From contig NZ_JAFFJX010000006.1 in the NCBI RefSeq assembly GCF_016924755.1, forward strand, positions 338,592 through 402,591: a DNA stretch of 64,000 nt. The letters run 5' to 3'. Below, piece by piece: positions 25,672 to 35,517 of the stretch; the first letter of the stretch is position 1, and the number at the start of each line of letters is the position of its first letter. The stretch comes from Longitalea arenae. Lineage in GTDB: Bacteria; Bacteroidota; Bacteroidia; Chitinophagales; Chitinophagaceae. A program made the translations under genes and the position numbers. Below the pieces are notes generated by a model, which saw only the letters and a program-made list of their open reading frames with translations, did not search any database and had not been told where the DNA came from.

Positions 25672-28600
25672 ATGCGGTGTAATTTCCTTTTCGGGATGCT
25701 TGCTTTGCTGCTCATTTGCCCGGCGCTGGGTTTTGCGCAAGCGGCTACCCTTCGCTTCAATCACATTTCGGGCGAACAGGGCCTTTCGAACAGCACCATC
25801 GAGTGCATTTTCCAGGATGATCGTGGATTTATTTGGTTTGGAACCCGGGATGGTTTAAACCGGTTCGACGGCAACCATATGGTTGTTTACCGGTATAATG
25901 CGGCAGACAGTAACAGTATCAGTGACAATTATATTCGTTGTATCAGCCAGGACAGGTCGGGTGTTATCTGGGTGGGCACCAGCAACGGCCTTAACCGCTT
26001 CGATCCAAAAACCGGGCGTTTCACCCGTTTTAAGTGCAGCCCGCACAACTTGTCAAGCATCAGCCATAACCTGGTCACCAGTATCTGTGAAAGCAAAACC
26101 GGTGAATTATGGATCGGGACCTGGAGTGGATTGAATCTTTATCTGCCGCAGAAGAATGTTTTTTTACGGGTGTATGCCAGGGAGATCCTTACGGCCCCGG
26201 AAAACCAGCTGCACTGCGTATACCAGGATCCCGCAGGCCGCTTATGGGTGGGTTCGGAAAAAGGACTTTTTTATCTTGATAACAAAACAAGGCGCCTTGT
26301 TTTGCAGAACAGGTTTGAGCCAGGAAGATCACCGGCCGCGATCAGGATCATCCATGCCGGCGATAGCGGCAGACTCTGGATTGGCACCGGGGCCGATGGC
26401 CTCTATGCTTTCCATCCCGAAAAAAACCTTTGGAAACACTATTACCACATTGATAAAGATCCGTCGAGTTTAGGCAGCAACCTGGTAAGAAGTATTGAAG
26501 TGGATAAACAGGGCCAGCTTTGGGTGGGCACGGTGAACGGTGGGTTGAACCTGCTTTTAAAAGATGGTATCTTTCAGCATTTTCAGAACGAGCCGGCCAA
26601 CCCGGCCAGCCTTTCGCAGCGTACGGTTTCTGCGCTTTTGGCTGACCGCCAGGGAAACCTCTGGATCGGTACCCATCGCGGCGGCGTTAACCTCTATGTT
26701 CCCAAACAGCAAAACTTCGGTTTGTTTCAGAAAGAACCGGATCCCAACAGCCTCAGCTATAATGATGTCAAATGTTTTTTTGAAGACCGGGCCGGAAAGA
26801 TCTGGATCGGCACAGACGGTGGCGGGCTGAATGTATTTGACCCCGATACCAAACAGTTTCACCATTACCGCTATAACCCTTACCATGCGAAAAGCCTCGG
26901 CTCTGATGCAGTACTGCATGTTTTGGAGGATTCTTATGGCAATTTATGGGTAAGCACCTGGGGGGGCGGACTGAATCTGGTCGACCGGAAAACCGGCAGT
27001 TTTACACGCTTTCTGCATAACCCGGCAGCACCAGGCTCCATTAGTTCCAATTTTGTACAGCAGGTCTTTGAAGATGATCAGCGGAGGCTTTGGGTAGCCA
27101 CCTATTATGGCGGCCTCAACCTATTTGACCGGAACACCAACACCTTCAGACGGGTGGAAAGCGATGAACAGCACCTCACCCACCTGATGGGCAATAATTT
27201 TATTTCGATTTGCCAGGACAAAAAAGGGAATCTCTGGTTTGGCACCGATGACGGCGGACTGAACTGCCTGGAGCGGCAAACCCAAAAATTCATCAACTAT
27301 TTTGTGAATGAAGAGAAAATGCCCGACCTGCGGGTACTGTTCGTAGATAGCAAAGGCCGTTTATGGGCCGGCCAGGCGGGATTATACCTGTTTAATGAAG
27401 AAAAAAGGTCATTTGCACTCTATACCAGTGAAGGCGGATTGTCGAATGAATTCATCAAAGGGATCTGTGAAGACCAGGAAGGCTATTTCTGGATCGCTAC
27501 CTCGAATGGCTTAACCCGCTTTCACCCTGAAAGAAAGTCGATCAAAAAGTTCAATACGGCCGATGGCTTACAGGGACTTGAGTTTGAGGCCAACGCTTAT
27601 TTGAGATCAAGGAGTGGCCAGTTGTTCTTTGGCGGGGTAAACGGGTTCAATATGTTTCATCCTAAAGACATTCAGCCCGACCCCTTTGTACCCCCAGTAT
27701 ATGTCACCGGTTTTCAGGTATCCAATGAAAAGATAACGCCGGCCAATGATCCGGCAATACTGGCAAACGACATCAGCTATACGAAAAAGATCAAACTTTC
27801 TTATAAACAATCTACCTTCTCATTTGAATTTGCTGCCCTGAATTTCAGCGTGCCCGAAAACAATCAATACGCTTACCGCCTGCGCGGTTTAAATGATGAA
27901 TGGAATTATGCCGGTAATGAACAGAAAGCGACTTATACCAATTTGCCGCCGGGCACTTATACCTTTGAAGTAAAAGCGTCGAACAACGATGGTGTATGGA
28001 ACGAAGCGCCTACGGCTATCACGGTCATCATCACGCCGCCTTTCTGGAACACCTGGTGGTTTAAGATACTGGTTGCGGCAGTATTGCTTGCAGCCGCAAG
28101 CGCTTTTTTGATCCTAAAACGAAGACTGGAACTCCAGAAGCTCGAGGAGTCGAAACGCGTGGAAATGCACCGGATGCAATTGCAGTTCTTCACCAATATT
28201 TCACATGAATTCAGAACCCCTTTATCCCTGATCCTGGGACCGCTGGAAATACTTCAGAAAGAAGAAGCGGCAAGCCGGTTCCAGCATCACTATCAAACCA
28301 TACACCGGAACGCAAGCCGTTTATTGGGACTGGTGAATGAACTGATGGATTTTCGCAAGGCGGAAGCCGGTGTGCTTAAACTAAAGGTAATGCCCGGGAA
28401 CCTGAAACTGTTTCTGGCCGAAATAGCCGATGAATTTACCGGTTTGGCAGAAGCGAAGAACATCGACTTCTCCGTTCAGGTAACTGATAAACTGCCCTCA
28501 TTATGGTTCGACCGGCAGGTGTTGGAAAAAATTCTCATGAACCTGATCAGTAATGCTTTTAAGTACACGGCCAACGGCGGAAAAATAACCGTGAAGGCAA

Positions 28601-29790
28601 CGAAAACGCTGGATACCCTGCCACCTTCCTTTCAAAACGAACTTATTCTGAAAAACAGCTACCAGGGAAAAGAATATATCTTTATTCAGGTAAGCGACAA
28701 CGGTATAGGCATATCAAAAGATTCCATCAAACACCTGTTTGAACGTTTTTATAAGATCACCGATTCGCATCTGGGCTCAGGTATAGGGCTGGCCTTTGTC
28801 AAAAGCCTCACTTTCCTGCACAAAGGATCGATCAGTGTATATAGCGAACGATTGAAGGGAACCGAATTCATTGTTGCCCTGCCGGTAAGCGAAGACGACT
28901 ACACCAACAATGAGAAATGGATGCAAAATAAAAAAGAGCCGGTCACTCATATTGAAAGCCTGGATTATAAATATGAAGGCCCTTTACTAACGCCACAGGA
29001 AGAAAGAAAAAAAGAAAAAGGCACGGAACCGGCAAAACACCTGCTCATTGTAGATGACAACGAAGAATTGCGGCAATTCCTCAGGGAAACGCTCTCGGCC
29101 GACTTCCATGTATGGGAAGCGGAAGATGGGCAAAGGGGATTATTGATGGCAAAGGAAAAATCGCCTGACCTGATCATTAGCGACGTCATGATGCCGGTAA
29201 TGGATGGAACGGAATTTTGTAAGAAAGTAAAAGAAGATGCGCAGACCAAACATATCCCATTTATCATGCTAACGGCAAAAGCAGCTTTAAGATCGAAGAT
29301 CGAGGGCGTTGGATCCGGCGCTGACCTTTACTTTTCAAAGCCGCTGAATACCGACCTGATGCTGCTGACCATCCGGAACATTTTCCAGCACCAGGAAAGT
29401 ATTAAGGAACATTGTTCAAAAGACCTGCATCATGAAACAAAAGCCCTTGTACATGCTGCCAGGGAAAAAGATTTTATAGAGCAATTGCTGGCGGTGGTGG
29501 AAGAACAGTTGAGCAATCCGGAATTAGACGTTGAATATATCTGCCGCCAGATGGGCATGAGTCGCACGAAACTTCACCAGATGATCAAAAATATAACCGG
29601 CCAATCGATCAGCGATTTTGTACGAACAGTGCGCCTGCGCAAAGCGGTTCAGATCATGACGGAAGAAGACGTGCTCATCACAGAAGTGATGTACCGGGTA
29701 GGTATGCAAACCCAGTCTTATTTTACAAAAGCATTCAAGAAAGAATATGGCAAAACGCCTTCTCAGTATTTGCAGGAGTTGAAAAAGTAG
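25672..29790 (+). CDS. Hybrid two-component system regulator (HTCS) of the galactan locus
   Basis: About 1372 residues from ATG 25672, chosen because a normal signal peptide (MRCNFLFGMLALLLICPALGFAQ without the start extension) begins there. Order: a periplasmic two-component sensor propeller of Reg_prop repeats (about 28-690, with repeated IWFGTRDGLNRFD-like units), a Y_Y_Y domain (about 715-785), one membrane helix (about 797-818), HisKA with His845 in NISHEFRTP, HATPase with NLISNAFKY and GSGIGLAFVK, a receiver with Asp1171 in IISDVMMPVMDG, and an AraC helix-turn-helix (about 1265-1370). HTCS proteins bind an oligosaccharide in the periplasm and activate the adjacent susC operon. All catalytic residues are present. 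Confidence 0.95.
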   Translation: MRCNFLFGMLALLLICPALGFAQAATLRFNHISGEQGLSNSTIECIFQDDRGFIWFGTRDGLNRFDGNHMVVYRYNAADSNSISDNYIRCISQDRSGVIWVGTSNGLNRFDPKTGRFTRFKCSPHNLSSISHNLVTSICESKTGELWIGTWSGLNLYLPQKNVFLRVYAREILTAPENQLHCVYQDPAGRLWVGSEKGLFYLDNKTRRLVLQNRFEPGRSPAAIRIIHAGDSGRLWIGTGADGLYAFHPEKNLWKHYYHIDKDPSSLGSNLVRSIEVDKQGQLWVGTVNGGLNLLLKDGIFQHFQNEPANPASLSQRTVSALLADRQGNLWIGTHRGGVNLYVPKQQNFGLFQKEPDPNSLSYNDVKCFFEDRAGKIWIGTDGGGLNVFDPDTKQFHHYRYNPYHAKSLGSDAVLHVLEDSYGNLWVSTWGGGLNLVDRKTGSFTRFLHNPAAPGSISSNFVQQVFEDDQRRLWVATYYGGLNLFDRNTNTFRRVESDEQHLTHLMGNNFISICQDKKGNLWFGTDDGGLNCLERQTQKFINYFVNEEKMPDLRVLFVDSKGRLWAGQAGLYLFNEEKRSFALYTSEGGLSNEFIKGICEDQEGYFWIATSNGLTRFHPERKSIKKFNTADGLQGLEFEANAYLRSRSGQLFFGGVNGFNMFHPKDIQPDPFVPPVYVTGFQVSNEKITPANDPAILANDISYTKKIKLSYKQSTFSFEFAALNFSVPENNQYAYRLRGLNDEWNYAGNEQKATYTNLPPGTYTFEVKASNNDGVWNEAPTAITVIITPPFWNTWWFKILVAAVLLAAASAFLILKRRLELQKLEESKRVEMHRMQLQFFTNISHEFRTPLSLILGPLEILQKEEAASRFQHHYQTIHRNASRLLGLVNELMDFRKAEAGVLKLKVMPGNLKLFLAEIADEFTGLAEAKNIDFSVQVTDKLPSLWFDRQVLEKILMNLISNAFKYTANGGKITVKATKTLDTLPPSFQNELILKNSYQGKEYIFIQVSDNGIGISKDSIKHLFERFYKITDSHLGSGIGLAFVKSLTFLHKGSISVYSERLKGTEFIVALPVSEDDYTNNEKWMQNKKEPVTHIESLDYKYEGPLLTPQEERKKEKGTEPAKHLLIVDDNEELRQFLRETLSADFHVWEAEDGQRGLLMAKEKSPDLIISDVMMPVMDGTEFCKKVKEDAQTKHIPFIMLTAKAALRSKIEGVGSGADLYFSKPLNTDLMLLTIRNIFQHQESIKEHCSKDLHHETKALVHAAREKDFIEQLLAVVEEQLSNPELDVEYICRQMGMSRTKLHQMIKNITGQSISDFVRTVRLRKAVQIMTEEDVLITEVMYRVGMQTQSYFTKAFKKEYGKTPSQYLQELKK

Positions 29791-29827
29791 AGGGGTTACG
29801 AAGACAAGCCTTTTAGGAGAATTTCTT

Positions 29828-29874
29828 AATAAATAAAAATAAAAACCAATTCCACCGGTCACTTTTTATTTATT
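29828..29874. terminator. AT-rich inverted repeat between convergent genes
   Basis: aataaataaaaa (29828-29839) and tttttatttatt (29863-29874) are perfectly complementary over 12 bp with a 23-nt loop. The right arm overlaps the last codons of the minus-strand gene. It may serve as a weak bidirectional terminator; the lack of G+C makes this uncertain. Confidence 0.35.
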
Positions 29875-30899
29875 CTCATGTACAATCCCGCTTCGCCTAT
29901 GAACACGGCATCGTCGTAGCGGATATTCAAATAATCGCGGCCAACATAAGCGTGCAGTAAAAAGCCCACTTCATTGGTAATGGAGGGCATATAGGTTAAA
30001 TAGGTATGTGCGCCCAACCGGTACTTATTTTCAAGGGTAAAGTTTGACAAATTCCCCAGAATATATTCCAGATCTGTGCGTATGGAGAACTGCCGCTTCT
30101 TCGCTACTTTTTTAACCTTTGAACTTAATGCATTATTGATGGTCACTAAACGCGAAGCTTTCAACCACTGAAAACTGAACAACAGCCTTTGTTTTCCATA
30201 GCTGTTATCCAGTTCAGGATTCATTCCCAACGGGCCTTTGAAATCTATTTCTTTTTGCCAGCCCACAGCGGTGGAGATAACATGATTTCGCGCCGAAACA
30301 TTGGCTATATTAAACAGAACGCGCAATGAATTTGTACTGAAATCGCCGGAACGGTAATTATGCCGCTGATTGCCTTCCTCGTCCCTGATAAAAAAAGAAT
30401 CCGCCTGGCCGTTTGAATAATGTAACATTTGAATGGTTATCCAGGCTGGTGTAGTGCGTTCTTTGATAAGACCACCGACAGAAGACACAAGGAGGTCAAG
30501 ACCTAAGCCGAATTTGTTATTAGATGGCAGCAGCGGGCTCGATTCGTCGCGCGTCAGGCGCGGTGTAAGTCCTACGTCGAAGGTAAAACGAAGCCTTTGC
30601 AACCATTTAGGATTATAGTATTTTCCCCTGTGAATGACAAAGCGGTTTGAAAAATTCCCTTCCAGCCAATAGCCGTCTTTTCCTTCACCATCGCGCAGCG
30701 GTATCGTTCTTGTGCGCAGCGGATTGATAATGGGAAAGGCCAGGTACATCAACTGATCGTGGTATCCCAGCAATTGATGGTACCGGTTCATGGCAAAATT
30801 GGGAGAAGAAGCTGATAATGAATCGGGTGACCATAAACTTTCCTGGGCCTGGGTGAAGAGGACGCCCAGAAGTGCAACTACTGTGAGTAACCGTTTCAT
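29859..30899 (-). CDS. Predicted outer-membrane beta-barrel protein, function unknown
   Basis: 346 residues from the ATG before KRLLTVVALLGVLFTQAQE, which is a normal signal peptide; the open frame extends 39 residues further upstream, but that extension crosses two hairpins. The mature part is made of alternating amphipathic strands (WLQRLRFTFDVGLTPRL, FGLGLDLLVSSVGG, AWITIQMLHYSNGQ) and ends in an aromatic-rich strand VFIGEAGLYMRINKK. HYSNGQ resembles the His/Ser region of barrel lipid-modifying enzymes such as PagL or OMPLA, but I cannot confirm an active site. It stands alone. Confidence 0.65.
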   Translation of the reverse strand: MKRLLTVVALLGVLFTQAQESLWSPDSLSASSPNFAMNRYHQLLGYHDQLMYLAFPIINPLRTRTIPLRDGEGKDGYWLEGNFSNRFVIHRGKYYNPKWLQRLRFTFDVGLTPRLTRDESSPLLPSNNKFGLGLDLLVSSVGGLIKERTTPAWITIQMLHYSNGQADSFFIRDEEGNQRHNYRSGDFSTNSLRVLFNIANVSARNHVISTAVGWQKEIDFKGPLGMNPELDNSYGKQRLLFSFQWLKASRLVTINNALSSKVKKVAKKRQFSIRTDLEYILGNLSNFTLENKYRLGAHTYLTYMPSITNEVGFLLHAYVGRDYLNIRYDDAVFIGEAGLYMRINKK

Positions 30900-30903
30900 T
30901 ACC

Positions 30904-30949
30904 ATGCTTTTTAGAAGTACTATAAAAAGCATGCCCGGCTCTTCCGGGC
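30904..30949 (-). promoter_or_regulatory. Two hairpins immediately upstream of the outer-membrane barrel gene
   Basis: A perfect 10-bp inverted repeat, atgcttttta (30904-30913) and taaaaagcat (30923-30932), lies 4 bp upstream of the start codon. A second stem, gcccgg (30933-30938)/ccgggc (30944-30949), abuts it. On the minus strand the GC stem is followed by ATGCTTTTTA, so it could terminate early, with the AT hairpin covering the start. The remaining gap to 31317 shows no gene. Confidence 0.45.
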
Positions 30950-31317
30950 AGGAAGGGTTTATGGAATTGATTCGCTTTTGAGCGCCTGTAAAACATGCAA
31001 CTGTAAAGACGATCACTTATAACGCTCATAAAAAGATCTTTCCAGACTTTCCTGGTGATCGGGATGGGCAATACTGATCAGCGCCTTTCCTCTTTGCTTA
31101 AGGTTTTTTCCAAATAAATTTATGGTATTTAACCATTTTCTGATTTTTTTACAAAATTCAGGAATCTGCTTTACAAACCGGCTGACAGCAATTAGTCTGA
31201 AAAACTAAGTATTGATAAAGATCATTCCGGAGAATAGCGGAGCCTGATCTTCAATTTTCTGGCTAAATTTAGAACGCAATGATCTGATCAACTCATAATT
31301 AACTTTAATATTATATA
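30950..31317. other. Intergenic, no gene found
   Basis: Divergent gap between the outer-membrane barrel gene and the alpha/beta hydrolase gene. It is AT-rich toward the hydrolase. A 7-of-8 match to the -7 element, TAAATTTA, occurs about 50 bp before the hydrolase start but is too weak to call. Confidence 0.4.
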
Positions 31318-32247
31318 ATGACAGGCATTGAAGTAGTCAAACTGTCTTTTGATTCAAACGGATCGAACTGTTCAGGCAGGCTGTATTTACCAGTGAACAA
31401 AACTGACAAGCTCGCCTGCGTCGTATTCGCTAATGGCTTTTCAGGAACCATGGACTGGATCCTGCCCAATTTTGCGAAACGTTTTGCAGACGCCGGATTT
31501 GCCGCATTAATCTTCGATTACCGGCATCTTGGTGAAAGCGAAGGAAAGCCAAGGCAGATCATCGATATAGAAAAGCAAAGAACCGATCTGAAAAACGCAC
31601 TGCAATGGGTGCGCCATCATGCAAGAATTGATAAAAGAAAAATTGCTTTATGGGGTACGTCCATGGGGGCAAGTCATATTGTGGAAGTAGCTTCCACAGA
31701 CAATGAGATAGCCGCTTTGATCTGTAACGCGCCTGCCCTCGATGCACGCAAAGGATCAAACGTACAGGCCAAAGCGAAAGCAGCAAATGCCTCTAAAGCA
31801 ACTATCATAATTTCAACATTACGACTGGTGGGAGCAGCTGTTCTCGATGTCGTAAGAAGTTTGATTGGCGCAAGTCCTTATTACATCAAGGTCTATGGAA
31901 AGGCAGGTGAAGCTATCTTTACGGATCCTTCCCTGGCGCATCGTTTTAAGGTGTTGGCCGAAGGGAGCCCTGGCTGGCATAATTCGGTGGCAGCACGGGT
32001 ACTGTTTAAACTTCCAAGTTATAAAGATGGAACGATAGAACGGATCAAAGCACCCATATTGGTATCACTGGCAGCGAAAGACGTAGAAGTGGACAACAGC
32101 TTTGTAAAAAAAATCTTCTCAGCATGCCCAAACGCCGATATCAGGGAATACCCTTACGATCACTTTTCCATGTATCACGAAGAAGGTTTTGAAACAGTAG
32201 TAAGAGACCAGCTTGATTTTTTGAAACAGCAGCTGGCTCCACATTAA
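31318..32247 (+). CDS. Alpha/beta hydrolase, substrate unknown
   Basis: 309 residues with no signal peptide, so cytoplasmic. The fold is shown by VVFANGFSGTMDWI, FDYRHLGESEG, the nucleophile elbow WGTSMGAS with Ser115, and the C-terminal PILVSLAAKDVEVD (acid) and EYPYDHFSMYH (His). This is a single-domain hydrolase of the kind near dienelactone hydrolases and CocE-like esterases. The acyltransferase gene follows 65 bp later on the same strand. No substrate can be named. Confidence 0.82.
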   Translation: MTGIEVVKLSFDSNGSNCSGRLYLPVNKTDKLACVVFANGFSGTMDWILPNFAKRFADAGFAALIFDYRHLGESEGKPRQIIDIEKQRTDLKNALQWVRHHARIDKRKIALWGTSMGASHIVEVASTDNEIAALICNAPALDARKGSNVQAKAKAANASKATIIISTLRLVGAAVLDVVRSLIGASPYYIKVYGKAGEAIFTDPSLAHRFKVLAEGSPGWHNSVAARVLFKLPSYKDGTIERIKAPILVSLAAKDVEVDNSFVKKIFSACPNADIREYPYDHFSMYHEEGFETVVRDQLDFLKQQLAPH

Positions 32248-32312
32248 ATACGCATTAATTTCTTGCCCCGGGCTGGTTTTAATAAAGCTGATACAGGAAT
32301 ATTGCCCCTGAA

Positions 32313-33374
32313 ATGAAACACCCGTTTACTTCCCTGCCAAACAAACCACATTTTGAGACCTTGGATGGATTAAGAGGGGTAGCGGCGATTGCAGTAGTGA
32401 TCTTTCACTTCATGGAAATTGCCATACCTGATCCTGAGAAAAACTTCATTGCGCATGCTTACCTGGCAGTTGATTTTTTCTTCTGCTTATCAGGATTTGT
32501 GATTGCCTATGCCTATGACGATAAAATGGCTGCCATTGGCATTACCGGCTTTCTCAAGCGAAGACTGATCCGCCTGCATCCCCTCGTGATCATTGGTTCT
32601 ATCCTCGGTTTATTGACCTTTTTGTTTGATCCGTTCAGCAATTTGCACCAAAGCTATGCAGATAAAACATGGCTGATCTTTATCTGTTCCTGCCTGATGA
32701 TCCCTTTCGCGGTAGTGAAGGAAAGATATCTTAATCTTTTTCACCTCAATCCACCCACCTGGTCATTGTTCTGGGAGTACATCGCTAATATATTATACGC
32801 CATTTTGCTTCTGCGACTGCCGAAGAAACTGCTTTGGGTTTTAACGGTGCTGGCTGCCGGCGCCCTGGTGTATGAATCCTGGCGATCGGGCCATCTAAGC
32901 GTTGGATGGGGCGGTGATAATATCAAAGGAGGCGCCATCAGGGTTAGCTTCTCCTTCCTGGCGGGGATCCTGATCTATCGTTCACGGTGGATCATCCGGT
33001 CAAAGCTGGGTTTTATTGCCATCAGCCTGTTGCTGTTGCCGGCCTTCTTGTTTCCCTTTTCCAAAACATGGAGCTGGATCGCAGACCCGCTCGTGGTGAT
33101 CTTGTATTTTCCCCTGATGGTGATGCTCGGCGCAGGCGCAATAACACAAAAAACGACCCATGCCATCTGCCGCGTTTCAGGAAAGATCTCCTACCCGCTT
33201 TATATGGTCCATTATCCATTTATCTGGATCTTTTTCAGCTATATAGAAAAGTACAAACCCGCTATCGGTACCGTGACATGGATCATTATCATTGGCACCG
33301 GCTTATTGTTGCTGGTAGCTTACCTGGTCATGAAATATATAGATGATCCTGTACGTAAGTGGTTGAGCAGATAA
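32313..33374 (+). CDS. Acyltransferase family 3 membrane protein (OafA-like)
   Basis: 353 residues with about ten hydrophobic helices. The N-terminus has the family signature ETLDGLRGVAAIAVVIFHF with its conserved His, followed by YLAVDFFFCLSGFVIAYAY and LIRLHPLVI. Such proteins move acyl groups, often acetyl, onto extracytoplasmic carbohydrates such as O-antigen or exopolysaccharide. No polysaccharide-synthesis cluster is adjacent, so its acceptor is unknown. Confidence 0.9.
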   Translation: MKHPFTSLPNKPHFETLDGLRGVAAIAVVIFHFMEIAIPDPEKNFIAHAYLAVDFFFCLSGFVIAYAYDDKMAAIGITGFLKRRLIRLHPLVIIGSILGLLTFLFDPFSNLHQSYADKTWLIFICSCLMIPFAVVKERYLNLFHLNPPTWSLFWEYIANILYAILLLRLPKKLLWVLTVLAAGALVYESWRSGHLSVGWGGDNIKGGAIRVSFSFLAGILIYRSRWIIRSKLGFIAISLLLLPAFLFPFSKTWSWIADPLVVILYFPLMVMLGAGAITQKTTHAICRVSGKISYPLYMVHYPFIWIFFSYIEKYKPAIGTVTWIIIIGTGLLLLVAYLVMKYIDDPVRKWLSR

Positions 33375-33407
33375 AACAAGGCGCCCTATGTAAGCAGCGC
33401 CCTGTTT
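33374..33407. terminator. Hairpin terminator between convergent genes
   Basis: aaacaaggcgc (33374-33384) pairs with gcgccctgttt (33397-33407) at 10 of 11 positions around a 12-nt loop, followed by ATTTCTTT. It starts at the last base of the acyltransferase stop and can serve both converging genes. Confidence 0.65.
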
Positions 33408-33440
33408 ATTTCTTTGCAATAAGTAGATGTAACCTTCTGC

Positions 33441-34292
33441 TCAGGCAAGCGCTGTTGAGTCACAACTGCTATGCGGAGGATCATATTTCCTGATCACTTT
33501 CGACATGTGGCTGGCATCCGTGAACCCAAGCTCAATGGCAATCTCCTTGGCCGTCTGCTCGGAATTTTCCAGCCGGCTTTTGGCCACATTCACCCTCGAC
33601 CGCAGAATATATTCTTTCAGGCTCTCGCCCGTCTTCTTTTTAAAATATTCACCCACATATTTGGGCGAAAGATGAAATTCCCCGGCGATGGATTCGACCC
33701 TTAGTTTTTCATTATCGAACAGGTTGTATTGCACATATTGTATAATATCATTGGCCTGCCTGTCAAAATTTCTATTGCCATAGCGGAAGCTCTGCTCAAA
33801 ATTGCGCATCACGATATTCAGCAAGGTGAACATATGCGCACGGATGATTGATTCGGACTGCTCACCTTTATTGACATATTCTCCATAAATACCCATGATG
33901 AGGTTTACCAGCATGGTCTTGTCAGACGAATTATTAATGATATCGCCCGGCTGGCGATTATAGCTGCTCAGGATATAATGCAGGTTCTGGAACCATTCCG
34001 TATAATCCATCATATGCAGCCTGTCTTTCCGAAAAAAAAGGGAATTAAAGCGGATAAAGATGAAGACCGTCGGATCCCCGATCGTAAAGCTGTGACAGTC
34101 GTAAGGAGGTAATAAGAATATATTTCCGGTCGTATAAGGGACCTTGTTTTGATTGATACATTGAAGGCCGCTGCCAGCCTCGATAAACACCAGTTCGAAG
34201 AAATTGTGTTTATGCGGCCGGCGGGTCCATACTGTTACTTCTTCGCGACTGACAAAAAACGGATTGGTGGAGTTTTCGATATGCATACGCAC
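33441..34292 (-). CDS. AraC-family transcriptional regulator with cupin sensor domain
   Basis: 283 residues. The N-terminal 130 residues are a cupin-type ligand domain (RRPHKHNFFELVFIEAG, NIFLLPPYDCHSF). The C-terminal 100 residues form the AraC double helix-turn-helix, with LRVESIAGEFHLSPKYVGEY and KEIAIELGFTDASHMSKV. Regulators of this build usually respond to sugars or other small molecules. The gene is convergent with the acyltransferase gene and lies 70 bp downstream of the oxidoreductase gene on the same strand, which may be its target. Confidence 0.9.
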   Translation of the reverse strand: MRMHIENSTNPFFVSREEVTVWTRRPHKHNFFELVFIEAGSGLQCINQNKVPYTTGNIFLLPPYDCHSFTIGDPTVFIFIRFNSLFFRKDRLHMMDYTEWFQNLHYILSSYNRQPGDIINNSSDKTMLVNLIMGIYGEYVNKGEQSESIIRAHMFTLLNIVMRNFEQSFRYGNRNFDRQANDIIQYVQYNLFDNEKLRVESIAGEFHLSPKYVGEYFKKKTGESLKEYILRSRVNVAKSRLENSEQTAKEIAIELGFTDASHMSKVIRKYDPPHSSCDSTALA

Positions 34293-34363
34293 TTATTTTC
34301 GGTTTGAATCGGCAGTCAATGCCTGCCAAATTACCTAATCTTTTTCATTGATCCATCCGGTCA

Positions 34364-35302
34364 TTACGCAATGGTCAATACGATTTTGCCTCTTGTACTG
34401 CCAGTTGCCTGCTGCTGATGCGCCATATCCATCTGGGAGAAATCATAGTGATTTACATAGGGACGCAGCGCCCCTTCGTTAAGCAAGGCGGCCAACCGCT
34501 CCATGTCTTTTCCGTTTGATTGAACCAGGTAAAAGAAAGCATCTATATTACGGGCGGCAGCCTGTTGTACAAGATCCGGCGCAATGGTGGTTGGAATGCT
34601 TATCAGTTTACCATTGGGTTTTAGTACTGCCAGCGAGCGGGGGATCAGTTCGCCGCCTACCGCATCCAGCACGAGATCAACATAGCTCACGACTTCCTCA
34701 AAGCGCTGGCTTTTATAGTCGATATGTTCGTTGGCGCCCAGCTCCATCAGGAAATCTTTATTGGCAGCAGAAGCGGTACCTATCACATAGGCGCCGGCCT
34801 GGCGGGCAAGCTGCACGGCAAAATGGCCTACGCCCCCGGCGGCAGCATGTATCAACACGCGCTGCCCTTGCTGCAAAGAAGCCTGCTGGAACAGGACCTG
34901 CCAGGCAGTAAGCGCTGCCAGGGTAGTGGCTGCAGCCTGCTGATGGGTGATCGTTGCCGGCTTCAGCGCCAGCTGCGCCGCAGGCGCTGCTAAATATTCT
35001 GCATAGGCTTTCCCATGACCCGGGAAATTGACCATGCCAAATACCTCGTCGCCGGTTTTGAAGCTGCTTACCGCCTTACCGGTTGCAGTAACTATCCCAG
35101 AGATGTCCCAACCCAGGATCAGCGGCCTTTCTTTGATGCGGCCAGATATCCCTTTGCCGGTTCTCGTTTTCACATCCACCGGGTTAATGCTGATAGCTAC
35201 TACTTTCACCAGCACTTCATCGTCTTTGATGGACGGCACAGGAAGTTCCGTATGGATCAATTGATCAGTGCCGCCAAATTCATTTAGAATTATTGCTTTC
35301 AT
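34364..35302 (-). CDS. NADP-dependent quinone-oxidoreductase-like (zinc-less MDR) protein
   Basis: About 312 residues from MKAIILNEFGG, the usual N-terminus; an ATG five codons earlier (MNKHI) is also possible. It has the medium-chain dehydrogenase fold with the GroES-like part (ISINPVDVKTRTG, GWDISGIV), the cofactor motif HAAAGGVGHFAVQLARQ, and LVLDAVGGE. There are no structural-zinc cysteines. Members reduce quinones or enals with NADPH. It is followed by an AraC regulator. Confidence 0.88.
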   Translation of the reverse strand: MKAIILNEFGGTDQLIHTELPVPSIKDDEVLVKVVAISINPVDVKTRTGKGISGRIKERPLILGWDISGIVTATGKAVSSFKTGDEVFGMVNFPGHGKAYAEYLAAPAAQLALKPATITHQQAAATTLAALTAWQVLFQQASLQQGQRVLIHAAAGGVGHFAVQLARQAGAYVIGTASAANKDFLMELGANEHIDYKSQRFEEVVSYVDLVLDAVGGELIPRSLAVLKPNGKLISIPTTIAPDLVQQAAARNIDAFFYLVQSNGKDMERLAALLNEGALRPYVNHYDFSQMDMAHQQQATGSTRGKIVLTIA

Positions 35303-35517
35303 AATGTGTTTATTCATTGTTTGTTTACCCCACAAAAATCCTCCTTATGAAAGGCTTTTAACGGTAGAAATAATGGATAAATGAGTAAGAAAAGAGGTTT
35401 GCAGCAAATGTTCTATCTAATGACACCCATATCTGCATTATGGTTCTTGCTGCAAAACAATTTTAGCCCTGCCGGCAAATAAATTATCCTGTAACTTCAA
35501 CCGAACGATCACTGAAC

